Source: Tannerellaceae bacterium
GTDB lineage: Bacteria; Bacteroidota; Bacteroidia; Bacteroidales; Tannerellaceae
DNA: 64,000 bases
Assembly: GCA_021201295.1 (NCBI GenBank)
Contig: JAJQFE010000003.1
Coordinates: forward strand, 62,001 to 126,000
Reading direction: 5' to 3'
A program made the translations under genes and the position numbers. Below, piece after piece: positions 8,816 to 17,905 of the stretch (its first letter is position 1; each line of letters starts with the position of its first letter). Below the pieces are notes generated by a model that did no database searches, was not told the origin of the DNA, and saw only the letters and a program-made list of their open reading frames with translations.

Positions 8816-8845
8816 CAAATGTAATCAAACATTCTTTAAATCAAA
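8816..8845 (-). promoter_or_regulatory. Bacteroidetes-type promoter of etfB
   Basis: On the minus strand the -33 element TTTG (complement of 8842-8845) and the -7 element TACATTTG (complement of 8816-8823) are separated by 18 bases. This matches the Bacteroides primary-sigma consensus TTTG / TAnnTTTG. The start codon lies about 65 bases downstream. Confidence 0.7.
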
Positions 8846-8994
8846 GGGCTTTCAGTAAGAAAGTGCACACTTTAGGTTTTTTTGAGCATTCTGGTTGCGG
8901 TGGATAGGTAAAGGAAAGGGCAGGTCTTTTCTTCCGGAATTTCTTTTTCTGACAGAGATCTTTATTTTCACTATTTTATATAGGATCTATATGG

Positions 8995-9036
8995 AAATAG
9001 TATACTTATTATTTGTATTTAATAAGTATACTATTT
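8995..9036. terminator. AT-rich long hairpin (TATACTTATTA family)
   Basis: AATAGTATACTTATTA (8996-9011) and its perfect complement (9020-9035), extended by one A-T pair at each end, form 17-bp arms around an 8-base loop. It lies after the end of the DUF2807 pseudogene and before the etfB promoter region, so it may act as a terminator. A related hairpin is at 60840-60877. The rest of 8850-9130 shows nothing recognisable. Confidence 0.6.
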
Positions 9037-9131
9037 TACATGAATACATCGGTTTATTTCGTGAAGAATGGCTCCCGGTTTGAAAGGAGGCCGGGGGTGG
9101 ATCTTCCTGTTTCTGGAGTCCGGCTGCTCTG

Positions 9132-9905
9132 TTAATCTGCTTTTTTGATCTTACCCATGCCGGAGGCAGAACTGTTGACACTGGCGTTTCCTTTGTAACG
9201 GATGTCGCCGATTCCGGACAGGTTGGCATTGAGTTGTTCACTGGCATAGACCTGCATGTTGCCGACTCCGGTCAGGGTGTAGTCCAGGGTTTGGGCATCC
9301 AGGTCATAGGCTTTGATGTCACCGACTCCGGTTAATTTATAGGAGGCTTTTTAAGCTTCACCGCTTAAAGTGATGCTGCCGACTCCAGTCAACACACAAT
9401 CTAAGTTCTCACACTCTAAGGCGTCAAAATGGATATCGCCGACTCCACTTATTTTTAAGTTTAAGTTGTTGGTCTTTACGGTTTGCCTGGCATAAAAGTT
9501 GGCCACACCATGAATTTCCAGTCCGTTAATCGTTTGGGGACAGCCTTTAAATTCCAACTGGGACGGGGCGATCTTACTTTTATCTTTGGTGGTGATCTTC
9601 AACCGGGTCCCGTTCTGTTCCACAGCTAACAGATCGAACAGGTTTTCATCGATCGTTACCTGCAGGGAGGCATAACCGGTTGTTTGTTCATAGTGGAAAG
9701 CGGGCGTGGTGGTTTTATTTCCGAAAAGCTTTCTCATTATTTTTCCTTCATAGGCAATTTTATCATCTAGAATGATACTGGTAAATTCCTTTACGGATAG
9801 TTCTTTGGTAACCAGGTTACCATTTCCATCTTTTCTTTTGGCAGCTGTTACGCAGGTGGTAAAGCTAAAGATAAGAGCAACTAAAAGTATACCTTTCACT
9901 TTCAT
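9132..9905 (-). pseudogene. head GIN domain (DUF2807) protein, premature TAA
   Basis: An exported DUF2807 (auto-transporter adhesin head GIN) protein with an N-terminal signal peptide (MKVKGILLVALIFSFTTCVT) and a C-terminal right-handed beta-helix. The helix turns are visible as repeated GVGDI, GVGSI, GVGDI, GVGNM and GIGDI motifs. A TAA at 9351-9353 follows SGEA, but the same frame continues with KASYKLTGVGDI to a natural TAA at 9132-9134, so the original protein had 257 residues. A single change, most simply AAA to TAA, explains the break. About the first 184 residues could still be made. Function unknown. Confidence 0.85.
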
Positions 9906-9962
9906 CGCTTTTTTATTTAATTGTTTCTATATAAATAGACGATTGATTCCGGATTAAGGTTG

Positions 9963-9970
9963 CAAAAATA
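9963..9970 (-). promoter_or_regulatory. -7 promoter element of the DUF2807 gene
   Basis: The minus strand reads TATTTTTG, matching TAnnTTTG, 58 bases upstream of the start codon. No clear -33 element was seen. Confidence 0.5.
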
Positions 9971-10069
9971 GGATAAAAAATTAGTCTTTTATACCAACTG
10001 TCTCCAAATAATTCAGGAAATAGTGGATGATAAAAGACTAATCAGTAACAGGCTATCTTTCCCCTATGC

Positions 10070-11599
10070 TTAGTCAGACACTTTTTGCAGTTTTTCCAGT
10101 ACTCCGGGTTTGACCGGTATGCGTGCCGGGTCATTGGCTGCATTCAGTGCAAACCAGGCTACCATAGCCGCGTTTAACCGTAAATCGTCTAAGGACAGAC
10201 GTTCATAGGTGTCCATCAGGGTGTGATAGGTACGGTTATATTCCAATTCATCCTGTATAAACTGATAGGCCGGTAATCCCAGGACGTTGAAGGCTACATG
10301 GTCGGTAGATCCGGTACGACGCGGGGAAAGAGTGGTAAAGCCGGAGGCTTCAAACGGAGTCATCCAGGTTTTAAAAAAAGGGACTGCCATATCATTTTCT
10401 TCCAGATAGATACCCCGGAAACGGCCTGAACCGTTATCCATATTCAGGTATAACACAAACTGGTCATACCCGGGCAGTTTTGCAGCCTGGGCGCGGTCAT
10501 ACAGAAAGTGCTGAGCATAGCCTCTGGAACCATATAAGCCCTGCTCTTCGCCGCCCCACAGCGCAATGCGGATCGTCCGGCGCGGGGAGATGTTCAATTC
10601 TTTCAGAATGCGCATCGCTTCTACCATCACCAAGCATCCGGAGGCGTTATCGGCTGCTCCGATACCTCCATGCTAGGAGTCAAAATGAGCACCGATCAGG
10701 ACGATTTCGTTTTTTAATTTAGGATCTGTTCCCGGTATTTCGGCTACTACATTATAAATCATAGTGTCGGCAGGAGTAAAGCGGTTTTTTATTTCCACTT
10801 CCATTTCAACCGGTACCCCTTTTTGAAGCAGGCGTGCCATCCGGCCATGGTTCTCTATGGACAGGTTGATCTCCGGAACCGGCTCCGGATCCCCGGCTTT
10901 GTAGGCTACTCCTCTTGAACCCGGTACGTTGAAGGTGCCGTTACCTCCGAAAATAGCTGCCGGTTTTTCGTTCGCTAAGAACTCATGAATCTTAGTCAGT
11001 AGCGGATTGAAGCGGCGGCGGTAGGGGCGTGCCGGTTGGGGGCGTGGATCTTTTGCCAGCTCTGCCAGTTCTTCTTCGGTTAACCGGGAAGCCAGCGGCT
11101 CGAAACGGAGGGTATATCCAGAGACTACCGGAAGCAGGACGATCTTTCCAGCTAACTTGCCTTTATAGGTTTCTAGGTCTTCTTCCTTTTCCACATCCAG
11201 GTAGATGACTTCGCTTCGGATCAGTCCGTCGGTGCTTCCTGACCAGGCTTTGGGGGTAGCAGAAAAACTGGCGTAATAGGGGCTGGTCATCGCGACATAA
11301 GTCTTTTCATTGTCCCATCCACCTTTCGGGAAATTCGCTGCCAACTCTCTCCGTGCATTCTCAAATCCCATTTCCACTAACTTGTGTTCCATCAGTGCTT
11401 CCGCACGAAGTCCGTTGGCAGAAGCGGCCAGCCGGGGTCCTAAAAAGTCTGTCATCCACTGGGCAGTTTCTTCCATTTTTGACTGGTTGAAAGCCTCATC
11501 TTTAATTCTGTAAGCCATCTCTTCCGGTAAGCGTGTCTGGGCACTCAGGAGAAAAGGTATGCACAGGACTAAGCCTGTAAAAAGAAATTTTGTTTTCAT
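10070..11599 (-). pseudogene. M28 family zinc aminopeptidase with PA domain, premature TAG
   Basis: An exported metallopeptidase with a signal peptide (MKTKFLFTGLVLCIPFLLSA), a protease-associated insert around residues 120-260 and an M28 catalytic domain. A TAG at 10673-10675 interrupts the zinc-binding start HFDS-stop-HGG. Homologues have Trp here (HFDSWHGG), so TGG became TAG. The frame then continues with DNASG (zinc Asp), WGGEEQGLYGSRGY (catalytic Glu pair), and STDHVAFNVLGLPAYQF (last zinc His) to the normal end, about 509 residues in all. Everything except the stop looks functional. Translation would end before the catalytic centre, so no active enzyme is expected without readthrough. 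Confidence 0.9.
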
Positions 11600-11681
11600 A
11601 TATTATATGGTATATAGTCAATTCGTTCTTCTCTCTGCTTCTTAGGGGTCAGTGGTTAAAAGTAATCACCTGCTGTTGCCG

Positions 11682-11689
11682 CAAAAGTA
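11682..11689 (-). promoter_or_regulatory. -7 promoter element of the M28 peptidase gene
   Basis: The minus strand reads TACTTTTG (TAnnTTTG), 83 bases upstream of the peptidase start. No convincing -33 TTTG was found. Confidence 0.5.
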
Positions 11690-11846
11690 TAAATTAATCT
11701 GTTACCCTGGAGGAGTGTAAGGTAATAAATCTGTAAAAACATCCCTTTGACTTTAAAATATGCATAAAACAGGAAATGTTTCTGTTAAAATGACAGCATA
11801 TTCCCTTGCAGGGAGATTTTTTGTTAGGAGGATAAGGTGGGGAGTT

Positions 11847-13163
11847 TTAAAAGAGTTGAATCAGTAGTAATCCCAACACGACAGATGTCCCTGTAGCAAT
11901 TAAGCCGGGAATCATAAAGGAATGGTTTAAAATGTACTTACCGATATGGGTGGTCCCGGTCCGGTCGAAGTTGATCGCTGCAATCACGGTCGGGTAATTA
12001 GGAATAAAGAAATAGCCATTTACCGCCGGGAAAAGGGCGATCAGCATATAAGGGGAAAGCCCTAAGGCAATCCCTAACGGCATCAGTGCCCTTACGGTAG
12101 CAGCCTGGCTGAAAAGAAGGATGGACATCAGGAACAGGGCCAGCCCGAACAACCAGGGCATTTCGGTAACAATGCTTTCGATAGAGCCTTTCAGTTCCGC
12201 CATGTTTCCGGCAATAAAGGTGTCACCCATCCAGGCAATACCAAAGATGGCTATTACGGCTCGCATACCGGCGGAGAAAACAGAACCCTGTGCGGCTTTC
12301 AGGCCGTCCGTACGGGTCACTAACAGGATCAGGGCGGCTGCGGAAAGCATCAGTATCTCGATAATATAGGCCATACCTAAGGTCGTGGTTTCCCCGTTTA
12401 CAGTAAATGTGAGACGCAGACTTTCCACAGAACCAAACAGGACAATCCCGATGGTGGCCATGATGAAGATGAATACGGAAAGGAAGGCGGATCGTTTATT
12501 TTGCACATCCCGGGTCTCATAGTGGGTAGTGTTGAAATCGCCTGCTGCTATTCTTCTTTTGAACTCCGGGTCGTCTGCCAGTTCTTTGCCTACCCGTAAA
12601 GAATAAAGCGCCCCTGCTAATACGCCTGCCAGGGTGCAGGGAATGGATATCATCAGGATATTCAGTAGAGATAGGTTATAACCGTTCCCGTTCAGTAAGC
12701 TTAGGAGTGCTACAGTAGCAGCGGAGATCGAACTGGCGGTAATGGCTTGCTGAGAGGCAATCACGGATATGGCTAAGGGACGTTCCGGCCGTATGTTGGT
12801 TTCCATGGCTACTTCCGCAATGGCAGGTAGTACAGAATAGGCAACATGCCCTGTTCCTGCCACGAAAGTGAAAAGATAGGTCACTAACGGACTTAAGAGG
12901 GTGATCTGCTTAGGATTCTTCCGTAGTAGCTTTTCGGCCATCTTCACCATCAGGTCTAACCCTCCGGCGGCCTGCATACAGCCGGCAGCTGCAATTACGG
13001 CTGCAATCATCAGCATCACATCGATCGGGGGAGAAGTCGGTTCCAGACCGAAACCAAAGGTGAGGATGGCTAACCCGAACCCACCTAAAACACCTAAACC
13101 GATACCCCCTACACGGGCACCAATAATAATAGCTATTAGAACAAACGCTAATTGGATGAGCAT
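11847..13163 (-). CDS. anaerobic C4-dicarboxylate transporter, Dcu family
   Basis: A 438-residue inner-membrane protein of the DcuA/DcuB family, which exchanges fumarate, malate or aspartate for succinate in fumarate-respiring anaerobes. It has about 10-12 hydrophobic helices and the family segments AAAGCMQAAGGLDLMV, FVAGTGHVAYSVLPAIAEVA, VIASQQAITASSISAATVAL, and the C-terminal FIPNYPTVIAAINFDRTGTT. The length is typical and no lesion is seen. Whether it is DcuA- or DcuB-like cannot be decided by eye. A monocistronic minus-strand transcript is likely, with its own promoter. Succinate export would fit a fumarate-reducing Bacteroidales lifestyle. Confidence 0.9.
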   Translation of the reverse strand: MLIQLAFVLIAIIIGARVGGIGLGVLGGFGLAILTFGFGLEPTSPPIDVMLMIAAVIAAAGCMQAAGGLDLMVKMAEKLLRKNPKQITLLSPLVTYLFTFVAGTGHVAYSVLPAIAEVAMETNIRPERPLAISVIASQQAITASSISAATVALLSLLNGNGYNLSLLNILMISIPCTLAGVLAGALYSLRVGKELADDPEFKRRIAAGDFNTTHYETRDVQNKRSAFLSVFIFIMATIGIVLFGSVESLRLTFTVNGETTTLGMAYIIEILMLSAAALILLVTRTDGLKAAQGSVFSAGMRAVIAIFGIAWMGDTFIAGNMAELKGSIESIVTEMPWLFGLALFLMSILLFSQAATVRALMPLGIALGLSPYMLIALFPAVNGYFFIPNYPTVIAAINFDRTGTTHIGKYILNHSFMIPGLIATGTSVVLGLLLIQLF

Positions 13164-13195
13164 CTGAATATGATAGATTTAGTTCTTACAGGCCA

Positions 13196-13203
13196 CAAAG
13201 ATA
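13196..13203 (-). promoter_or_regulatory. -7 promoter element of the Dcu transporter gene
   Basis: The minus strand reads TATCTTTG (TAnnTTTG), 33 bases upstream of the start codon. Confidence 0.55.
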
Positions 13204-13309
13204 ATTATTTTATGAAAGTAAGAAACCTGTAAATATAAAACAGTATGGAAAAGATTTTGTTTATCCGGTCCGTCCGGGGATTTCCTGTGAAAATGAACAG
13301 TCTGTCCGG

Positions 13310-13379
13310 AAATGAACACTGGTTCATTTTTGTAATGTTCAGATAGATAATTATTTAGGTTTTTGGCATATCCTTTGCT
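13310..13379 (+). promoter_or_regulatory. sigma-54 promoter with palindromic upstream activator site
   Basis: TGGCAT-ATCCT-TTGCT at 13364-13379 matches the sigma-54 -24/-12 consensus (TGGCAC-N5-TTGCA), with GG and GC correctly spaced. Thirty-five bases upstream is the perfect palindrome AAATGAAC-actg-GTTCATTT (13310-13329), and a further half-site AAATGAAC lies near 13291. It drives the ABC permease pseudogene. A related, mutated arrangement lies at 15845-15929. Confidence 0.75.
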
Positions 13380-13410
13380 TTTAAAGGAGCGAAAAGTAAA
13401 CTATAGAAGT

Positions 13411-14705
13411 ATGGACCGGGAGATTTCAAAAGAGGTTAGAAAAAAGAACAGTGGACGAAGCTCCTGAAAATAGGAGGTGGGGTTGGAATGGGCGTTATTC
13501 TTATTATCTTTATTATTTCTTTTTTATGTTAGCTTGTAATAGACAGGTCCCTTCTCACAGAAATACGGAAAATGTATATCTGTTACATATGACTATTTTA
13601 CCGGAGACGCATCCGGAATACCAGACTGAGGAAAGTAATCCTACTTATCAGGTGATTAATTTTAACCGGGTCATTGACAGGCTACAGCAATATCCGGAAG
13701 TGGAGTTTGTGGGAGTTTCCTTTCCCAGGTCTTATCCGGGGCTGACAGTTTCAATAGTAAACGTCTTGAGAATATAACAGATTCTACCAGAGGATTTTAT
13801 CCCAGTGTTCTGACCATAGCAACAACCGGGGATGATCTGCGTACTTTCTGCCACACTGAAAAGGGTGGAGATGGAGTGGTTTCCATGACTGACATAGACC
13901 TGACGGATCCGAAAGGAATTGTTATCACAAAAATGGTGGAAGATATTTTATTTCCCGGGCAATCTGCTTTAGGACAGCAGGTGACTCAGAACAGGAAAAA
14001 TCCTGAAAATGAGAGAGTGGTAAAAGCTGTGGTCGGAGATATCAAAAGGGCTCTCAATCAAAGGCCAGAGGGCACTGTTTTTATGTTTCAAAGAGTCAAT
14101 GAGGAAAATGTATCCGATACAGATGTGTCCATTCGATTAAAAAAGAAACTTTCTGCTACAGAATTGGCCTCTTTCCGGCAGGAGATACTCCGGGATCTCC
14201 GGATCGGCAATTACTATGTAAAAGATAGGGTGTCGTATGATAAGATTATGGACGATTTTGACTTTAGTATAGGCTCTGTTAATACGATCCGGACTTTTAC
14301 AGCTTTACTGGTTTTTTTCTGTTGAATATCCTTTTATGCGTTCTGGGAACTTTCTGGTGCCGGGTAAATGCAAGACGGGAAGAGATTGGAATCCGCAGAG
14401 CTATGGGAGCCACTAAAGAGAAAATTCATTATCTCTTTATGACAGAAGGAATGGTTCTTCTGACCTGCATTCTGGTGCCTGCTGTTCTGATAGAAATACA
14501 GTTAGTATATGCTGATCTGATGTATACCTTAGGGTATTTAGAAGAGACCCAAGGCTTATTTTTGCCGGACTATATGGGCCTGCGGTTGCTTATTACTAAT
14601 CTCCTAACTTATCTCCTTTTAGCAGTTGTGATGATGGTAAGCATCTGGTATCCTGTCTGGAAAGCCGGAAAGATTACTCCGATAGAAGCATTACGGGATG
14701 ACTGA
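13411..14705 (+). pseudogene. MacB/FtsX-type ABC transporter permease, multiply disrupted
   Basis: Remnant of a large-ectodomain ABC efflux permease. Pieces lie in successive frames. An N-terminal part (about 13411-13560) has stops. A periplasmic piece follows with NTENVYLLHMTILPE (to about 13740), then GFYPSVLTIATTGDD through VNTIRTFTALLVFF to about 14320. After a frameshift in the T7 tract at 14312-14318 comes the C-terminal FtsX domain, RREEIGIRRAMGATKEKI, with the last helices ending ITPIEALRDD. At least two frameshifts and one or more stops are present, and the periplasmic region looks short for the family. It lies downstream of an intact-looking sigma-54 promoter. This gene is clearly dead and more decayed than most others here. 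Confidence 0.85.
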
Positions 14706-14734
14706 ATGAAAGGAATGGGTATCCAGTCTCTTAT

Positions 14735-15293
14735 TCAAAAGACCAGGGAAGCATATAATCCCACCTGTTTACCGGTAGTCACCGGACTGAGAGAAAGTTT
14801 ATATGTATCTGCAAACGGACGGGTAAAAATATAAGCACTTCCGGCTCCGAGCGCAGCTCCGGCTACTACATCCCACCAATCATGTTTTTTTTGCATAGGT
14901 TCGGCTCCAGCCTACATAACTGGCTAAAGCATAGGCTGGGATTCCCCAGCTCCAGCCATACCGGCGTTGCAGAAAGGCTGCACTGGTGAAGCTGATAGCC
15001 GTGTGGGCAGACGGAAAGGAGTGCAGGTCGCTTCCGTCCGGTCTTTCTTTTTTTATGGAATATTTCAGAATGAGGGAAGTTCCCAGGGAGGTAACGCCTG
15101 ACAAGGCACCCTGTTTTAATCCTTCCCAATCCTGTAGGATCAGCGTCGTGCTCAGACAGACAACAGGTGCCGTTACAAATAGCACATCTCCGCTTCTTTT
15201 AACAGCTTTTCGTCCGCTACTGATTTCCATGGACTGGCTGGAAACAGGTAAGCAGATAAAAATCAGAAGAATAGTAAAAAGAATTTCCCGCAT
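14735..15293 (-). pseudogene. PAP2-family phosphatase, frameshifted in poly-A
   Basis: An exported or membrane PAP2 acid phosphatase-like protein with a signal peptide (MREILFTILLIFICLPVSSQ) and the motifs KKERPDG, FPSAHTA and, past the break, the final SRTYAKKHDWWDV. The frame meets TGA after SRTYAKKT because the coding strand carries A8 (complement of 14885-14892) where A7 would keep frame. The remaining segment, ending TTGKQVGLYASLVF, is intact in the shifted frame to 14735. The lost part contains the last catalytic His. One-base insertion in a homopolymer. Confidence 0.85.
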
Positions 15294-15378
15294 GTGTATG
15301 GATATATTAAGAGTTATGTAAATGGAATGAATATTAATATGGAGCGCTTATAATATATATAATTTATACACATATGAT

Positions 15379-15759
15379 TTACCGGAAAAGGAAGATCACT
15401 TTAGGAACAAAAATGATCAGCCCGGTCACCGCTGCGCTGATTGCTACAAATAAAACTGCTCCGGCTGCCAGATCTTTAATCTCTTTAATCGTGGCATAAT
15501 ATTCCGGAGAGATCATATCTGCTATCTTTTCGATAGCCGTATTGACTGCTTCCAGGGCAAACACTACTCCGATGGTCAGAAGAATGATGCTCCATTCCAT
15601 AGAGGATAACCGGAAAAAGAATCCGGCTATTAGTACACAAACAGCAGCCAAAAGATGGATCCAGGCATTATGTTCATGAATCAGTAAAAGCCGCATACCG
15701 TTAAAAGCATAGCGAAATCCTGCTATGCATTTACGGAATAAAAATTGACCTTTTGCCAT
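15379..15759 (-). CDS. diacylglycerol kinase family protein (DgkA type)
   Basis: A 126-residue inner-membrane kinase of the prokaryotic DgkA/undecaprenol kinase family, which phosphorylates diacylglycerol or undecaprenol. Three transmembrane helices and the signature EAVNTAIEKIADM, followed by IKEIKDLAAGAVL, are intact. The start is ATG 15759 (MAKGQFLFRKC). In Gram-positives this family recycles undecaprenol; in Bacteroidales the substrate is unresolved. It is adjacent to and co-oriented with the broken PAP2 phosphatase, so the pair may once have acted on lipid phosphates together. Confidence 0.88.
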   Translation of the reverse strand: MAKGQFLFRKCIAGFRYAFNGMRLLLIHEHNAWIHLLAAVCVLIAGFFFRLSSMEWSIILLTIGVVFALEAVNTAIEKIADMISPEYYATIKEIKDLAAGAVLFVAISAAVTGLIIFVPKVIFLFR

Positions 15760-15786
15760 AAAAAGAGATAAATTGAATTATTTCTG

Positions 15787-15794
15787 CAAAAGTA
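15787..15794 (-). promoter_or_regulatory. -7 promoter element of the DgkA gene
   Basis: The minus strand reads TACTTTTG (TAnnTTTG), 28 bases before the start codon. Confidence 0.55.
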
Positions 15795-15844
15795 ATCCTT
15801 TCCTATGCATAATTTATCATCTGCTACCGGTTTTTGATAAAAAC

Positions 15845-15929
15845 GAACAAAGTGTTCAATATCGGACATCACATGGGGAAAGTAAAACTAATGAAATCAG
15901 GGAGATACCCTTTTGACATATCTTTTGCC
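15845..15929 (+). promoter_or_regulatory. decayed sigma-54 promoter with GAACA/TGTTC upstream site
   Basis: TGACAT-ATCTT-TTGCC at 15914-15929 aligns base for base with the intact promoter at 13364-13379, but the -24 GG dinucleotide reads GA. Upstream is the inverted pair GAACA-aag-TGTTC (15845-15857), resembling the ATGAAC/GTTCAT palindrome of the other promoter. It precedes the TolC remnant. Loss of GG at -24 normally abolishes sigma-54 recognition. Confidence 0.6.
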
Positions 15930-15956
15930 AGTCATAGAACATAAAGATGATACTCT

Positions 15957-16125
15957 ATGAAAAAGATATATCTGATAATTGTCACAGCCTGTCTGTTTTC
16001 TTCTTTTACACAGGCGCAGGAGCATATCGTTACCCTTACGTTAAAGGAAGCTATTCTGTTGGCTCGGCTTCAATCAGTAGATGCAGCGGTCGCATTGAAT
16101 GAGTTAAAAATGGCTTACCAGGATG
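15957..16125 (+). pseudogene. TolC-family outer-membrane factor, N-terminal remnant
   Basis: Only the signal peptide (MKKIYLIIVTACLFSSFTQA) and the first conserved TolC segment, LTLKEAILLARLQSVDAAVA followed by LNELKMAY, remain. After about 55 codons the sequence switches, without a stop between, to a different frame encoding the end of an NtrC-type regulator. The deletion junction lies between about 16115 and 16145. Most of tolC, whatever lay between, and most of the regulator gene are gone. Confidence 0.8.
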
Positions 16126-16440
16126 TTCCTGTAAAAACTCCCTTATTCCGGAAATATCCGTGAATTGAAAAACCTGGTAGAGCAGACCATCTTGGTATCT
16201 GGCAAGAGCCGCCTGGAAGCCAGTGACTTTGAACAGCAGAGCCGGAATCTTTCCTCCGGTAACACACCGGTATCCGGTTCTTTTGCCGGAATGACCCTTG
16301 AAGAATTAGAGAAACAATCTATTGTACAGGCTTTGGAAAACTATAAAGGTAATCTTTCTCATGTAGCTGTGGCCCTGGGAGTCAGCCGGGCTGCCTTATA
16401 CCGGTGGTTGGAAAAGAATGGAATACAAACAGATAAATAA
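16126..16440 (+). pseudogene. NtrC-family sigma-54 response regulator, C-terminal remnant
   Basis: The frame carries PGNIRELKNLVEQTILVSGK, the hallmark end of the AAA+ sigma-54 activation domain, followed by a linker and a Fis-type helix-turn-helix (QALENYKGNLSHVAVALGVS then RAALYRWLEK). It ends at TAA 16438-16440. The receiver domain and nearly all of the ATPase are missing, so it cannot activate sigma-54. It is joined to the TolC remnant by a deletion and followed directly by its partner sensor kinase. Confidence 0.85.
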
Positions 16441-17752
16441 AACGTTATACGTGTTAAAGGTCTGTTCTGGATATTAACTTTCTTTTTACTGGCTATTCCG
16501 GCTATCCTGAGCTGGTATATTTTTTATAACTTTTCTTTCTATTATTTTATCGCTATAGAAGGACTGATCCTGCTGACCGGGCTCTACCTGATTGTTTTTT
16601 ACCAACGGATTGTTAAACCTTTACGGATTATCGGGGATGGTATGGAGCTATTGAAAGAACAGGATTTTGGCTCCCGTTTACGTTATGTCGGGCAAAGAGA
16701 TGCAGACCGTATAGTAGATGTCTTCAACAAAATGATAGAACAGTTGAAAAATGAACAGTTACACCTGAGGGAACAAAACCATTTTCTGGACCTGTTGATC
16801 CATTCTTCTCGTATGGGTGTAATAATTCTGGATCTGGATGACAGGATCTTATCCCTGAAACCGGCTACCTACATGATGTTAAGAGTGGCTTCTCCGGAAA
16901 TGGCTATAACAAAAAAATTACCGGAAATCGATTCTCTGTTGACCAGTGAAATGGAAAAAGTGCCTCTCTATGATTCCCGGACCTTACGTTTGAGTGATGC
17001 CAATATTTATAAATGTACACATTCTTCTTTTGTTGATAAAGGGTTTCACCATCCCTTTTATCTGCTTGAATCCTTAACAGAAGAAGTGTTCAAAGCGGAA
17101 AAGAAAGCCTATGAAAAGGTGATCCGTATGATTGCGCATGAGGTGAACAACACGACTGCAGGGATTACTTCTACTCTGGATACCCTGGAGTCCACTTTTC
17201 AGTTGACAGCCGGCATGGAAGATATCTGTGAAGTTCTCCGTATTTCCATAGAATGTTGTTATAGTATGAGCCAATTCATTACTAACTTTGCTGATGTCGT
17301 CCGGATTCCTGAACCTCAGTTCAGTTTCCGGAATATCAATGAAGTCGTTGTAGCCGGTAAACGTTTTATGGAAACCATTTGCCGGAACCGGCATATAGAT
17401 ATTGTATTGGGCTTGGATCAAGGTTTCTCACAGGTAAATATAGATGTTGTCCTGTTTGAACAGGTGCTGCTAAATATAATCAAGAATGCCGCCGAATCCA
17501 TAGACCAGGATGGAACTATCTATATCTGGACGACGCAGCACCCGGTTTGCCTGGAAATTGCAGATACAGGAAAAGGAATCAGTAAAGAAACAGAGCCCCG
17601 GTTGTTTACTCCTTTTTTCTACCAGACCCAAAGGACAGGGAATAGGGCTTATTTTTATTCGTGAAGTGCTCCTTACACATACCTGCATCTTTTCTTTACA
17701 AAGTTATTCGGATGGAATGACCCGGTTTAAGATTTTCTTTCCGGTTGGTTGA
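16441..17752 (+). pseudogene. sensor histidine kinase of an NtrC-type two-component system, frameshifted
   Basis: The frame opens right after the regulator stop and encodes two transmembrane helices, a HAMP-like segment (VKPLRIIGDGMELLK), a PAS-like region, and a HisKA box with the phospho-acceptor in MIAHEVNNTTAGIT. The ATPase domain follows with NIIKNAAESI (N box) and DTGKGIS (G1). A frameshift near the T6 run at 17613-17618 diverts the frame, and the final G2 region KGQGIGLIFIREVL with the rest of the domain continues in another frame to 17752. No good start codon is visible at the 5' end, so the start may also be damaged. Its promoter, partner regulator and target operon are also broken. 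Confidence 0.85.
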
Positions 17753-17821
17753 CCTGTATTTCTTTTAAGCCATTAAAAATATTGTTATACAGCATCTTTC
17801 CTATAGAATGACAGAAAAGAA

Positions 17822-17853
17822 ATTGCTGGTCTTTTTCTATTAGTGTATATTTG
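17822..17853 (+). promoter_or_regulatory. promoter of the GH51 pseudogene
   Basis: A -7 element TATATTTG (17846-17853) and a -33-like ATTG (17822-17825) are 20 bases apart, 52 bases upstream of the GH51 start codon. Confidence 0.5.
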
Positions 17854-17905
17854 TCAATTATTCTAATATTTGAAAAATACATATTCATTAAAACTGATAC
17901 TTCAT

